Assembly (NCBI RefSeq): GCF_910593785.1
Contig: NZ_CAJVAP010000015.1
Location: 1 to 64,000 of the forward strand
DNA from: Leucobacter soli
Lineage (GTDB): Bacteria > Actinomycetota > Actinomycetes > Actinomycetales > Microbacteriaceae
Direction: 5' to 3'
DNA: 64,000 nucleotides
Position numbers and translations under genes: made by a program. The notes below the pieces were generated by a model that saw only the letters and a list, made by a program, of their open reading frames with translations, was not told the DNA's origin and did no database searches. This document shows, piece after piece, positions 41,458-51,232 of the stretch (position 1 is its first letter; every line of letters begins with the position of its first letter).

Positions 41458-42411
41458 TCAGTCGCCGCGCACCTCGTCCACGACCGGGTTCGACAGTGTG
41501 CCGATGCCCTCGATCGTGACGGCCACTGCATCCCCGTCCTTCAGGAACTCCGGCGGGGTGCGCTTGAACCCGACTCCCGCCGGCGTGCCGGTCGGGATGA
41601 TGTCTCCCGGCTCCAGCTCGACGAACTCCGAGATGTGCTCGATCAGCGTCGGAATGTCGAAGATGAACTCGGCCGTGTTCGCATCCTGCTTCACCACGCC
41701 GTTCACGGTCGTCGTGATGCGCAGCTTGTGCGGGTCGAGGCCTTCGTCGGTCAGCGAGATGTGCGGACCGATCGGACCGGATGCGTGGAAGTTCTTCCCG
41801 CCCGTGTACTGGGCTACCCGGAACTGGAAATCGCGCACCGTGACGTCGTTGAAGACGGTGTACCCCGCCACGTGCGCCATCGCATCGGCCGCGCTGATGT
41901 GGCGGCCGCCCGTGCCGATCACGACGGCGAGCTCGCCCTCCCAGTCGAGCTGCTCGGACACGAAGGGGGCGACGATCGGATCGCCGTCGGCGATCTGGGT
42001 CACGGCGAATCGGGGGAACAGGATCGGGATCTCGCTCACCTGCAGCCCGGCTTCTGCGGCGTGCTTGCCGTAGTTGCGGGCGACGCACACGATCTTCGGC
42101 GGATTCGGCACCGGCACCAGGGTCTTCGCGTCCGCACGGGCGACCGTCACCCCGGCGGCCCGTGCCGCATCCGGGTCCAGAGAAGCCGCGTAGGCGACCG
42201 CCTCCCGCAGCGCCGCATAGCTCGCCTCCCCGCCCTGCAGGTAGGCGAGCGCGTCCGGTCCGAGCACGGCGTTCGCGAGGGCGGCGGCGTTCGCGACGCC
42301 CGTCGCCGCCTGCGCGCCGGCGTAGGCCTTCGTCAGGTCGATGTAGAGGTCTCCGTGGATCACGCCGAGGCGATCCTCCCCGGCGTGGCGGAAACGTGCG
42401 AGTTGAGTCAT
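41458..42411 (-). CDS. Fumarylacetoacetate-hydrolase-family enzyme
   Basis: A 317-residue FAH-superfamily protein with the metal-binding core D-W-E-G-E-L-A-V-V-I-G, N-D-V-T-V-R-D and G-K-N-F-H-A-S-G-P-I-G-P, then D-I-I-P-T-G-T-P-A-G-V-G. In ring-cleavage pathways such enzymes are decarboxylases/isomerases or hydratases of 2-oxo-enoic acids, or C-C hydrolases. GGAGGAG lies upstream of the ATG at 42411, and the gene follows the VOC gene after 23 bases. Which reaction applies cannot be decided. Confidence 0.88.
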   Translation of the reverse strand: MTQLARFRHAGEDRLGVIHGDLYIDLTKAYAGAQAATGVANAAALANAVLGPDALAYLQGGEASYAALREAVAYAASLDPDAARAAGVTVARADAKTLVPVPNPPKIVCVARNYGKHAAEAGLQVSEIPILFPRFAVTQIADGDPIVAPFVSEQLDWEGELAVVIGTGGRHISAADAMAHVAGYTVFNDVTVRDFQFRVAQYTGGKNFHASGPIGPHISLTDEGLDPHKLRITTTVNGVVKQDANTAEFIFDIPTLIEHISEFVELEPGDIIPTGTPAGVGFKRTPPEFLKDGDAVAVTIEGIGTLSNPVVDEVRGD

Positions 42412-42434
42412 GAGAGCGGGCTCCTCCGGTTCGG

Positions 42435-43040
42435 CTACTGCTGCGGCTTCTTCGAGAGGCGCAGGTCCTCCCAGTCGAGGTCTGCGAGATCCGCGCCCTT
42501 CGCGTGCTCGCGGAGGCGCTCGTACGCGTCGAAGTCGAAGTCGTCGAGTTCGATGTTCTGGATCGGCGGGTGATCGCGGACGACGTCGTCGGATCCGATC
42601 TGATCGATCGCGTAGTAGAACTCGTTGATATTGCCGTCGGGGTCGAGCCCGTAGAAGCGCGCGTGGTTTCCCGGGCCGCCGATGCGGGCGTTGACGATGG
42701 GGATGCTCTGCTCGACGAAGCGGTGATACATGTCGATCAGATCCTGGCGCGTGTCGAACTCCCAGGCGATGTGGTGCAGGCCGAGGACGGTCGCCCCGGG
42801 CGCCTGAGCCGTGGGGTTGCGCAAGGTGAAGATGGAGAGCCGGTGGTGGATCGTGTCCTTCGCGCCGCGCACGAACGCGCCCGAGAGGACGGCGACGCCG
42901 TGCCCGGCGCGGCTCTCGTCGTAGTAGAAGATCTCGGTGAGCTTCATCCCGAGCACCTCGGTGTAGAACTTCACGGAGCGCTCGAGATCGGCGACGGCGA
43001 TGCCGACGTGTCCGAGCCTGGCGACGCGGGGATTCGTCAT
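42435..43040 (-). CDS. VOC-superfamily protein, extradiol-dioxygenase-like
   Basis: A 201-residue vicinal-oxygen-chelate protein. Candidate metal ligands are H11 (L-G-H-V-G-I-A-V), H89 or H90 (G-L-H-H-I-A-W-E) and E140 (D-P-D-G-N-I-N-E-F-Y). This 2-His-1-Glu set and the D-P-D-G-N-x-x-E-F-Y motif match Fe(II)-dependent extradiol dioxygenases, but with one barrel's worth of sequence it is shorter than the common two-domain enzymes of about 290 residues. It is the first gene of a six-gene operon (VOC, FAH, CMD, ALDH, SnoaL, flavin reductase) and would be the ring-cleaving enzyme if the pathway is aromatic. Confidence 0.82.
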   Translation of the reverse strand: MTNPRVARLGHVGIAVADLERSVKFYTEVLGMKLTEIFYYDESRAGHGVAVLSGAFVRGAKDTIHHRLSIFTLRNPTAQAPGATVLGLHHIAWEFDTRQDLIDMYHRFVEQSIPIVNARIGGPGNHARFYGLDPDGNINEFYYAIDQIGSDDVVRDHPPIQNIELDDFDFDAYERLREHAKGADLADLDWEDLRLSKKPQQ

Positions 43041-43400
43041 TGGACTCTCCTGTCACAGAACGGCGTTGTCCGGTGCGGTGGTACCGGCTGCGCTCATGTT
43101 AATACAGGTGTACAGTTTCGGCAATAGATCGACGTAAGCCGGCGTCATCCGCGATGCTCGGGGCGGGCTCCACCCGGGCCGCCCCTGCCTCTTCCCGACA
43201 TGGCGACGAGCCTGCTACCGTGATGAACGGCACTTCACGTGCCCTCGCGCAGTCGATGACGAAGTGCTCGTCTGACACATTCGCGGAGAGGACTGGCATC
43301 GGTCAGGACACGTCCGCGGTGGAGATTGCGCAACTGCCTCAGCCGGGGCGGTTGTGTTCACCATGCCGCGAATGCGGCGCGAGAGAAGGAGCGGGATACC
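43041..43400. other. Noncoding stretch with the VOC operon promoter
   Basis: This 360-base gap contains the promoter at 43096-43124 for the minus-strand operon. I see no supported gene or RNA in 43130-43400; a 66-codon minus-strand frame at 43099-43299 has no ribosome site or recognisable protein. Confidence 0.6.
43096..43124 (-). promoter_or_regulatory. Promoter of the VOC-FAH-CMD-ALDH operon
   Basis: On the minus strand, -35 TTGCCG (43119-43124) and -10 TAACAT (43096-43101) are 17 bp apart. The spacer holds ACTGTACACCTG; on the plus strand GTGTACAGTTTCGGC matches the promoter element at 36957-36971 in 14 of 15 bases. Confidence 0.7.
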
Positions 43401-43763
43401 GTGTCCACGACGAAGACCGACAAATCGGCGAAGGACCTCCAGGAGGTCACGGAGAAGATCGCGGCGATGCCGGAGCCGTACGCGACGATCGGCGCCAGAC
43501 TGCACGAGACGATTCTCGGCGCCGGGCCGAAGCTCAAGCCGAGGATCTGGTACGGCATGCCGGGCTACGCCACCGGGCGCAGCGCACCCGTGCTGGTGTT
43601 CTTCCGGCTCGACGACGGGGTCATGTCGCTCGGGCTGTCGGAGAAGGCGACCATCGTACGAGAGCCGGACAGCACCCTGCGACCGGCCGCCTGGTTCTTC
43701 GACGAGGTCGACGACGCGACCCTCGCCAAGATCGCCGAGCTCGTGCGCACTGCGTTCTCCTGA
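43401..43763 (+). CDS. DUF1801-type small protein
   Basis: A 120-residue protein resembling the DUF1801 / YdhG family (sometimes called iron-chaperone-like): P-R-I-W-Y-G-M-P-G-Y-A, V-L-V-F-F-R-L and a C-terminal helix A-K-I-A-E-L-V. The GTG at 43401 is preceded by GAAGGAG nine bases upstream, so the longer frame to 43326 is rejected. Standalone gene, ending at a bidirectional hairpin shared with nrdF. Biochemical role unknown. Confidence 0.75.
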   Translation: MSTTKTDKSAKDLQEVTEKIAAMPEPYATIGARLHETILGAGPKLKPRIWYGMPGYATGRSAPVLVFFRLDDGVMSLGLSEKATIVREPDSTLRPAAWFFDEVDDATLAKIAELVRTAFS

Positions 43764-43800
43764 ACGCGGGCCGGCACGTACGTCGCGGCGAGTACGGACG

Positions 43801-43836
43801 AGGCCCGGATCCGCGAGATTTCGCGGGTCCGGGCCT
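43801..43836. terminator. Bidirectional hairpin terminator
   Basis: A 16-bp stem (43801-43816 with 43821-43836, one mismatch) and GATT loop lies between the converging DUF1801-type gene and nrdF. Confidence 0.8.
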
Positions 43837-43874
43837 CTGCCCAGGCGTTTCAGCCGGGGCTTCTCAAGAAGCTT

Positions 43875-44861
<987 letters not shown>

Positions 44862-44908
44862 TCAGCGGGGCCCGAGGGCGGTTCGAACGGTGTCTCCAGA
44901 CCCCCTCA

Positions 44909-44957
44909 GATACTACATCTTGAGGGGGTCGACACGCCCGACCCCAACATCGTGTGT
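44909..44957 (-). promoter_or_regulatory. Probable NrdR boxes upstream of nrdF
   Basis: ATACTACATCTTGAGG (44909-44924) and CCCCAACATCGTGTGT (44942-44957) each match the 16-bp NrdR box at about 11 positions and are 33 bp apart. The segment between them contains GGGGGTCGAC, as does the nrdH control region. Confidence 0.6.
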
Positions 44958-44967
44958 CGGGGCGGGA

Positions 44968-45402
44968 TCACTCCCCCCATCCTGGGAAGATCCCGTTGAC
45001 GCACATGTAGTACGACATGTCGTTCGGCGCGACGGCGCGCAGATCGGGCAGCTTGAACGTCGAGATGCCGTCGCCGCCGAATTTGACGCCGAGCAACGTG
45101 TACAGCGCAGCGTTCTGACTGATCGACAAGGTCTGACCCTGCAGCGGGACGCCTTCGGTGCGGTTGCCCGCTGCCAGATACACCTGCCCGAGGACGCATT
45201 CGCCAGAGCCTGTGCCCGCCGCCCAGATCGTGTTCCAGAAGAGTAGCGGAATCGGGCAGTCCACCGCGGCACTGCCGCGCACTCGCGCACCGGCGCCTCG
45301 GGTCGGCGACTCACTCGCTCTGCCGGTCGGCGACGGACGGCTCGAACGGAGCGGCTCGGGATCCGCCGGAATTTCGCTCTGCGAACCCTCGCCGACTCCC
45401 AC
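44968..45402 (-). CDS. Tail-collar-domain (microcystin-dependent-like) protein
   Basis: The C-terminal about 85 residues match the phage tail-collar domain: G-Q-V-Y-L-A-A-G-N, then G-Q-T-L-S-I-S-Q-N-A-A-L-Y-T-L-L-G, F-G-G-D-G-I-S-T-F-K-L-P-D-L-R and a closing C-V-N-G-I-F-P. The N-terminal 45 residues are Arg/Ser/Pro-rich and unlike the family, and the GTG start at 45402 has only a weak site, so the true start may be internal. No phage genes are nearby. It sits alone between nrdF and a divergent secreted peptidase; function unknown. Confidence 0.68.
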   Translation of the reverse strand: MGVGEGSQSEIPADPEPLRSSRPSPTGRASESPTRGAGARVRGSAAVDCPIPLLFWNTIWAAGTGSGECVLGQVYLAAGNRTEGVPLQGQTLSISQNAALYTLLGVKFGGDGISTFKLPDLRAVAPNDMSYYMCVNGIFPGWGE

Positions 45403-45444
45403 ACTCCAGCCCCTCTATGCCGCCGGAGCCGCAGCGGACCAATC

Positions 45445-45498
45445 TCACTGGAGCTTCAGTGAATCTCGTTGACCCTGCTTCCGAGTGATCGGTAGGGT
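45445..45498 (+). promoter_or_regulatory. Palindrome and promoter for the secreted carboxypeptidase
   Basis: TCACTGGAGCTTCAGTGA (45445-45462) is an 18-bp palindrome with one mismatched pair. It is followed by -35 TTGACC (45469-45474) and -10 TAGGGT (45493-45498) with 18-bp spacing, reading toward 45562. The divergent tail-collar gene shares this region. Confidence 0.6.
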
Positions 45499-45561
45499 GA
45501 CGATCAATGTGTCGATGCCGGCACATGTCCCGAAGACTCAAAGGGGAGTGAAAAACCAATC

Positions 45562-48500
45562 ATGCTACAAAGAAAATTGATTGCGGGCTTCTGCGGCCTT
45601 GCGGTCACCGTTTCGACGATCTCCTTGGCGGCGCCCGCGCTCGCCGAGGAAGGTCGTGGGCCAGCCACCGAGGTCAAGGCCTCGACTCAGGCTCCGGCTC
45701 AGCTCCAGAACGGTGAAATCGCAGCAACCGAAGAATTCGGCGCCGCCAAGGCGTTCGATATGCCGACCTCGTACCCGTTCCAGCCGGAGCTCGACTTCTA
45801 CCGCGACAACCCGACGGGTCCGAACGGCGAGGCCGACTTCAACACGAACTACGCCGAGCTCGTCTCCCACCCGGATATCGCGCCGATCCTGACCGACATC
45901 ATGGAGCGCTCGAACCGCGTCTCCACCCAGGTGATCGGCCAGTCGACGCAGGGTCGCGATCTGTACCTCGTGACGGTGACCGCTCCCGAGACCGCGGCCG
46001 CCACCGCCAAGCAGACCGAGTGGCGCGAGAAGATCCGCAACAACCCCCACGCGGCGAAGAACGACCAGGCGCTGCTCTCCGGGTACAAGACCCCGATCTG
46101 GATCAGCAACAACATCCACGGCAACGAGTGGGAGGGCACCGACGCGGCGCTCGACTACATCGAGTACCTCGCCACGGCTCCCATGAGCGAGGTCGGGTCG
46201 ATCCTGCGCAACAACCGCATCTACTTCTCGCCCTCGCTGAACCCGGACGGCCGCACGAACGCGACCCGTGCGACGGCGCTCGGCCTGGATCCGAACCGTG
46301 ACATGATCACGCTGACGACGCCCGAGGCGACGTCGTTCGTCCAGACCGCCGACGCGGTCCAGGCGATCTACAACGCGGACTTCCACGGCTACACCAGCGT
46401 GCTGCAGATGGAGCCTACCGGCCCGCCCCACGGCTCGAACTACGAGTACGACCTGTACATCCCGCACAACTACGCCCTCGCGCTGCATGTGCAGGAGCAC
46501 GTCACCAGCGAGCTGATCCCGGGGAACACCTACCTCACGGGTCGCCGCGGCAGCGTGACGAACACCCCGACCGAGTTCATCAAGATCCCGTATCGCGATA
46601 CGCCGTCGGGCTGGGACGACTTCCCGCCGATCTTCACCGCGCAGTACGCCGCCTTCTACGGCGCGCTCACCGCGACGGTCGAGATCCCGAAGGGTCGCAC
46701 CAACGTCTCGGGTCGCAGCATCCAGACGCCCGCGAACGCGAAGATCAACACCGATGTCTCCTACGAGACGATGGTCGCGATCGTCGACTACCTCAACCGC
46801 CCGGCCGTCGCCAAGGAGCTCGTGCTCAACCAGATCGAGACCTTCCGTCGCGGTGTGGACGGCGAGCCGAAGACCGCGCTGAACCTCGGCAACATCGCCG
46901 ATGTGCCCGGCCCGAGTCAGTGGAAGGAAGAGTGGGACGAGGCTGACGACCAGCAGGCCATCACCCTGCCCCGCGCCTACGTGATCCCCCTCGGCGACGA
47001 TCAGCGTTCGGACAGCGACGCGAACCGTCTCGTCCAGCGCCTGCTCGACGTCGGCCTCGAGGTCGGCACGCTGAACGCCGACACCACGGTGGACGGCAAG
47101 ACCTACGCCAAGGGCTCGTATGTCGTCGACATGCATCAGCCGCTGCGCGGTCTCGCCAACTCGCTGCTCGACCTCGGTGAGGACATCTCTCTCGCCATCC
47201 CCTCGATGTACGACATCTCCGCCTGGAGCCTCGGCTACATCTGGGGTGCCGACGTCGAGAAGGTGGGCGAGGTGACCGACGCTTCGATCGGCGCCACCAC
47301 GCGGATCAGCAAGGTGAAGTCGAACTACGCGATGCCGAAGGCCGGGGAGTACCTGAACTTCGACCTCGCGGGCGTGAACGACTACCAGGCGCTCAACGCC
47401 CTGCTCGACGAGGACGTCGCGGTCACCATGATCGAGGACGGCTCGGTCGTGGTCGCCGACACCGACGCGGCCAAGGTCGCCGAGGTCGCCGCGGAGTTCG
47501 ACATCGCGGTCGAGGCGGCATCCGCCGCCGACATCGCGGCCTTGCAGGCCGACAGCGCGAAGGGGCTCTCGGATCTCAAGATCGCCTACGTGGGCAACCA
47601 GGACGACCGCCTCTCCCTCGAGGAGCTCGGCTTCAACGATCTGGTGCAGGTCACCGCCGCGACCGTGAACAGCAACCCGGCGCTGCTCGATGATGTCGAT
47701 GTCATCTGGGTCGGCTCGGCGTTCACCTTCTCGGGTGCGCAGACCGCGGGTCGTGACGCCGTGCAGGCCTTCGTGGACAACGGCGGCTCGATCATCGGGC
47801 GCACCGCGTCCGCGCTCACCGCTGCCAGCGCATTCGGGCTGATCAGCGCGACCGCCACGTCGGGCAACGGCTCCGGCAACGGCATCGTCGCGGTGGAGAC
47901 GCCCGAGGGATCGGTCCTCGAGCCCTACCAGCAGGACAGCTCGTTCATCTACCCGGCCGTCTCCTTCAGCAACCTCGGTGAGGGCACGAAGGCCGAGCAG
48001 AACTACGCCGAGGGCAACCCGCTGCTGGCCGGCCACTGGCGGAGCACCAACGCGACGAACGGACCCGAAGTAGCCGGCGGCAAGGCCTCGGTCATCTCGG
48101 GCGAGTCCGCCTCGGGCGCGAAGGCCCTGGTCTTCGGCACCTCGGTGTTCTTCCGCACGCACCCCAAGGGTGGGCTGAGCCAGGCCGCGCGCGGCCTGTT
48201 CTGGGCCGCTCCCGCCGCTGACGTGCTCCCCGCACCGAAGCCGGTGGCCACGGTGACGGCGAAGCTCGCGAAGTCCACTCTCCGCTACGGCCAGGCCAAC
48301 TCGGTCACCGTCACGGTGAAGGGCGACGGGGCGAACGCCACGGGCAAGGTCAAGGTCACGCTCGGCGGCAAGGCGGTCAAGACCGCCACGCTGTCGAACG
48401 GCAAGGTGAAGGTGGCCCTGCCGGCCAAGAAGTCGGTCGGCAAGTACACGCTCACCGCGAGCTACCTGGGCTCCGACGAGGTGAAGCCGAACTCGAAGAG

Positions 48501-48822
48501 CACCTCGCTGCGCATCCACAAGGCGAACACCAAGGTGACGGCGAAGCTCTCGAAGTCGAAGATCTCGACGAAGCAGAACGGCAAGGTCACCGTCAAGGTG
48601 ACGCTGCCGGGCGCCTCGAAGGTCTACGCCACGGGCAAGGTGACGGTGAAGGTCGGTAACAAGACCGTCAAGAACGTCAACCTCTCCGCCTCCAAGAAGG
48701 GCAAGCTCACGGTGACGCTGCCCAAGCTCAAGAAGGGCACCCACAAGGTGAGTGTCCAGATCAAGAGCACCTCCAACCAGAAGAAGGGAACCTCCAAGAA
48801 GGTGACGCTCCGCGTCAGCTGA
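45562..48822 (+). CDS. Secreted M14 zinc carboxypeptidase with Ig-like repeats
   Basis: A 1086-residue exported protein. The signal peptide ends near A-P-A-L-A (residues 24-28). The M14 domain (about 70-430) has zinc ligands H186 and E189 (H-G-N-E) and H275 (D-F-H-G), the substrate-binding N-P-D-G-R at 227-231 and a catalytic-Glu candidate in T-V-E-I-P-K-G. A middle region (about 470-880) has no confident match, and two lysine-rich bacterial Ig-like repeats (about 900-985 and 990-1086) close the protein, probably for binding cell wall or substrate. AAGGGGAG lies upstream of the ATG. It ends at a strong intrinsic terminator. Confidence 0.88.
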   Translation: MLQRKLIAGFCGLAVTVSTISLAAPALAEEGRGPATEVKASTQAPAQLQNGEIAATEEFGAAKAFDMPTSYPFQPELDFYRDNPTGPNGEADFNTNYAELVSHPDIAPILTDIMERSNRVSTQVIGQSTQGRDLYLVTVTAPETAAATAKQTEWREKIRNNPHAAKNDQALLSGYKTPIWISNNIHGNEWEGTDAALDYIEYLATAPMSEVGSILRNNRIYFSPSLNPDGRTNATRATALGLDPNRDMITLTTPEATSFVQTADAVQAIYNADFHGYTSVLQMEPTGPPHGSNYEYDLYIPHNYALALHVQEHVTSELIPGNTYLTGRRGSVTNTPTEFIKIPYRDTPSGWDDFPPIFTAQYAAFYGALTATVEIPKGRTNVSGRSIQTPANAKINTDVSYETMVAIVDYLNRPAVAKELVLNQIETFRRGVDGEPKTALNLGNIADVPGPSQWKEEWDEADDQQAITLPRAYVIPLGDDQRSDSDANRLVQRLLDVGLEVGTLNADTTVDGKTYAKGSYVVDMHQPLRGLANSLLDLGEDISLAIPSMYDISAWSLGYIWGADVEKVGEVTDASIGATTRISKVKSNYAMPKAGEYLNFDLAGVNDYQALNALLDEDVAVTMIEDGSVVVADTDAAKVAEVAAEFDIAVEAASAADIAALQADSAKGLSDLKIAYVGNQDDRLSLEELGFNDLVQVTAATVNSNPALLDDVDVIWVGSAFTFSGAQTAGRDAVQAFVDNGGSIIGRTASALTAASAFGLISATATSGNGSGNGIVAVETPEGSVLEPYQQDSSFIYPAVSFSNLGEGTKAEQNYAEGNPLLAGHWRSTNATNGPEVAGGKASVISGESASGAKALVFGTSVFFRTHPKGGLSQAARGLFWAAPAADVLPAPKPVATVTAKLAKSTLRYGQANSVTVTVKGDGANATGKVKVTLGGKAVKTATLSNGKVKVALPAKKSVGKYTLTASYLGSDEVKPNSKSTSLRIHKANTKVTAKLSKSKISTKQNGKVTVKVTLPGASKVYATGKVTVKVGNKTVKNVNLSASKKGKLTVTLPKLKKGTHKVSVQIKSTSNQKKGTSKKVTLRVS

Positions 48823-48835
48823 TCTCCCCATCACA

Positions 48836-48881
48836 CCGAGGGTGGTCGCGGATTCTTCCGCGGCCACCCTCGGTCGTTTTT
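48836..48881 (+). terminator. Rho-independent terminator after the carboxypeptidase gene
   Basis: A 16-bp stem (48836-48851 with 48858-48873, one G-T pair) with ATTCTT loop is followed by a run of five T (48877-48881). Confidence 0.92.
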
Positions 48882-49090
48882 CGGGGCGTCGATCTCTCCC
48901 TCGGTTCTTCCCGTAGGGGGTTCTCGCACTTCCAGGGCTCCCGTCCCCCTCCCTCTCTACGCCATCGACGCCCCGCACCGCCGCTGGGCCCGCTCCTGCC
49001 CAGCAACACATACGAAAGCGGCCCGCCCCGTCAGTGACGAGGAGGGCCGCCTAAAGTGCCGCGGAGAACGCCGCGGTCCTCAGCAACTGC

Positions 49091-51232
49091 CTACAGCATG
49101 CAGGAGACGCACTGCTCGAGTTCGGTGCCCTCGAGCGCGAGCTGGCGCAGGCGGATGTAGTAGATCGTCTTGATCCCCTTGCGCCAGGCGTAGATCTGCG
49201 CCTTGTTGATGTCGCGAGTGGTGGCGGTGTCCTTGAAGAACAGCGTCAGCGAGAGGCCCTGGTCGACGTGCTGCGTCGCCGCGGCGTAGGTGTCGATGAT
49301 CTTCTCGGGACCGATCTCGTAGGCGTCCTGGTAGTAGTCCAGGTTCTCGTTCGACATGAACGGGGCCGGGTAGTACACGCGGCCGAGCTTGCCCTCCTTG
49401 CGGATCTCGATCTTCGACGCGATCGGGTGGATCGAGCTGGTCGAGTTGTTGATGTAGGAGATGGAGCCGGTGGGCGGTACGGCCTGGAGGTTCTGGTTGT
49501 AGATGCCGTGCTGCTGCACGCTGGCCTTGAGCTCGCGCCAGTCGTCCTGGGTCGGGATGTCGACGTTCGCGGCCGCGAAGAGTTCGCTCACCCGATCGGT
49601 GGTCGGCGCCCAGAGCTCTTCGGTGTACTTGTCGAAGAACTCGCCCGAGGCGTACTTCGAATCCTCGAAGCCTTCGAAGGTGCGGCCGCGCTCGATGGCG
49701 AGCTTGTTCGACGCCTTCAGCGCATGGAAGAGGATCGTGTAGAAGTAGATGTTCGTGAAGTCGATGCCCTCGTCCGAACCGTAGTGCACGTGCTCGCGGG
49801 CGAGGTAGCCGTGCAGGTTCATCTGGCCGAGGCCGATGGCGTGCGACTTGTCGTTGCCGTCCTCGATCGAGCGCACGGATGAGATGTGGCTCATATCGCT
49901 CACCGCGGTGAGCGCCCGGATGGCCAGCTCGACGCTCGCGCCGAAGCTCTGGCCGTCCATCATCATCGCGATGTTCATCGAGCCGAGGTTGCACGAGATG
50001 TCTTTGCCGATCTCGTTGTAGCTGAGGTCCTCGTTGTAGCTGGTCGGGGTGTTGACCTGCAGGATCTCGGAGCAGAGGTTCGACATGTTGATGCGGCCCT
50101 TGATCGGGTTCGCCTGGTTCACCGTGTCCTCGAACACGATGTAGGGGTATCCCGACTCGAACTGCAGCTCGGCGATGGTCTGGAAGAAGTGACGCGCGTT
50201 GATCTTCGTCTTCTTGATCCGCGGATCGTCGACCATCTCGTGGTACTTCTCCGAGATCGGGATGTCGCCGAAGGGGATGCCGTAGACGCGCTCGACGTCG
50301 TAGGGCGAGAAGAGGTACATGTCCTCGCCCTTCTTCGCCAGCTCGAAGGTGATGTCGGGGATCACGACGCCGAGCGAGAGGGTCTTGATGCGGATCTTCT
50401 CGTCCGCGTTTTCGCGCTTGGTGTCGAGGAAGCGCATGATGTCGGGGTGGTGCGCGCTCAGATAGACCGCACCGGCGCCCTGCCGGGCCCCCAGCTGGTT
50501 GGCGTAGCTGAAGCTGTCTTCGAGGAGCTTCATCACCGGGATGATGCCCGAGGACTGGTTCTCGATCTTCTTGATCGGGGCGCCGGCCTCGCGGATGTTC
50601 GAGAGGGAGAGCGCCACGCCGCCGCCGCGCTTGGAGAGCTGGAGCGAGGAGTTGATGCCGCGCGAGATCGACTCCATGTTGTCCTCGATCCGCAGCAGGA
50701 AGCACGAGACGAGCTCGCCGCGCTGCGCCTTCCCGAGGTTCAGGAAGGTGGGGGTCGCCGGCTGGAAGCGGCCCGACACGATCTCCCGCATGTAGCCGCG
50801 TGCCAGCTCCTCGTCGCCCTGGGCGAGGCCGAGGGCGACCATCACCACGCGATCCTCGAAGCGCTCGAGGTAGCGCTTGCCGTCGAAGGTCTTCAGCGCG
50901 TAGGAGGTGAAGAACTTGAAAGCGCCGAGGAACGTCGGGAAGCGGAACTTCATCGCGTAGGCCTCGTCCGTGAGCCGTTCGATGAACTCGACCGAATACT
51001 GGTCGATCAGCGCCTTCTCGTAGTAGTCGTTATCGATCAGGAACCGCAGGCGCTCTTCGAAGTTGTGGAAGAACACGGTGTTCTGATTGACGTGCTGCAG
51101 GAAGTACTGCCGTGCGGCTTCGCGATCCTTGTCGAACTGGATCTTGCCGTCGGCGTCGTACAGGTTCAGCATCGCGTTCAGCGAGTGGTAGTCCATATCG
51201 CTGACCTTCGACGACGCGAGTCCGGGTTCCAT
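49091..51232 (-). CDS. nrdE: Class Ib ribonucleotide reductase large subunit
   Basis: A 713-residue catalytic R1E subunit. Recognisable are [24 protein letters not shown], and the C-terminal redox pair C-V-S-C-M-L reduced by NrdH. I chose the ATG at 51232, overlapping the nrdI stop by one base (TGATG); a TTG at 51259 and a GTG at 51235 are less likely. No own ribosome site is visible, so translation is probably coupled to nrdI. It has no allosteric ATP-cone, as expected for class Ib. Confidence 0.95.
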   Translation of the reverse strand: MEPGLASSKVSDMDYHSLNAMLNLYDADGKIQFDKDREAARQYFLQHVNQNTVFFHNFEERLRFLIDNDYYEKALIDQYSVEFIERLTDEAYAMKFRFPTFLGAFKFFTSYALKTFDGKRYLERFEDRVVMVALGLAQGDEELARGYMREIVSGRFQPATPTFLNLGKAQRGELVSCFLLRIEDNMESISRGINSSLQLSKRGGGVALSLSNIREAGAPIKKIENQSSGIIPVMKLLEDSFSYANQLGARQGAGAVYLSAHHPDIMRFLDTKRENADEKIRIKTLSLGVVIPDITFELAKKGEDMYLFSPYDVERVYGIPFGDIPISEKYHEMVDDPRIKKTKINARHFFQTIAELQFESGYPYIVFEDTVNQANPIKGRINMSNLCSEILQVNTPTSYNEDLSYNEIGKDISCNLGSMNIAMMMDGQSFGASVELAIRALTAVSDMSHISSVRSIEDGNDKSHAIGLGQMNLHGYLAREHVHYGSDEGIDFTNIYFYTILFHALKASNKLAIERGRTFEGFEDSKYASGEFFDKYTEELWAPTTDRVSELFAAANVDIPTQDDWRELKASVQQHGIYNQNLQAVPPTGSISYINNSTSSIHPIASKIEIRKEGKLGRVYYPAPFMSNENLDYYQDAYEIGPEKIIDTYAAATQHVDQGLSLTLFFKDTATTRDINKAQIYAWRKGIKTIYYIRLRQLALEGTELEQCVSCML

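Noticed and set aside
43099-43299. 66-codon minus-strand frame upstream of the VOC operon
   Set aside because: It overlaps the mapped promoter, has no ribosome site and no recognisable protein features.
45565-49011. Very long minus-strand open frame (over 1100 codons) opposite the carboxypeptidase gene
   Set aside because: It mirrors a real gene with signal peptide and zinc motifs; its translation is Arg/Leu/Asp-rich with no recognisable domain, as usual for antisense frames in GC-rich DNA.
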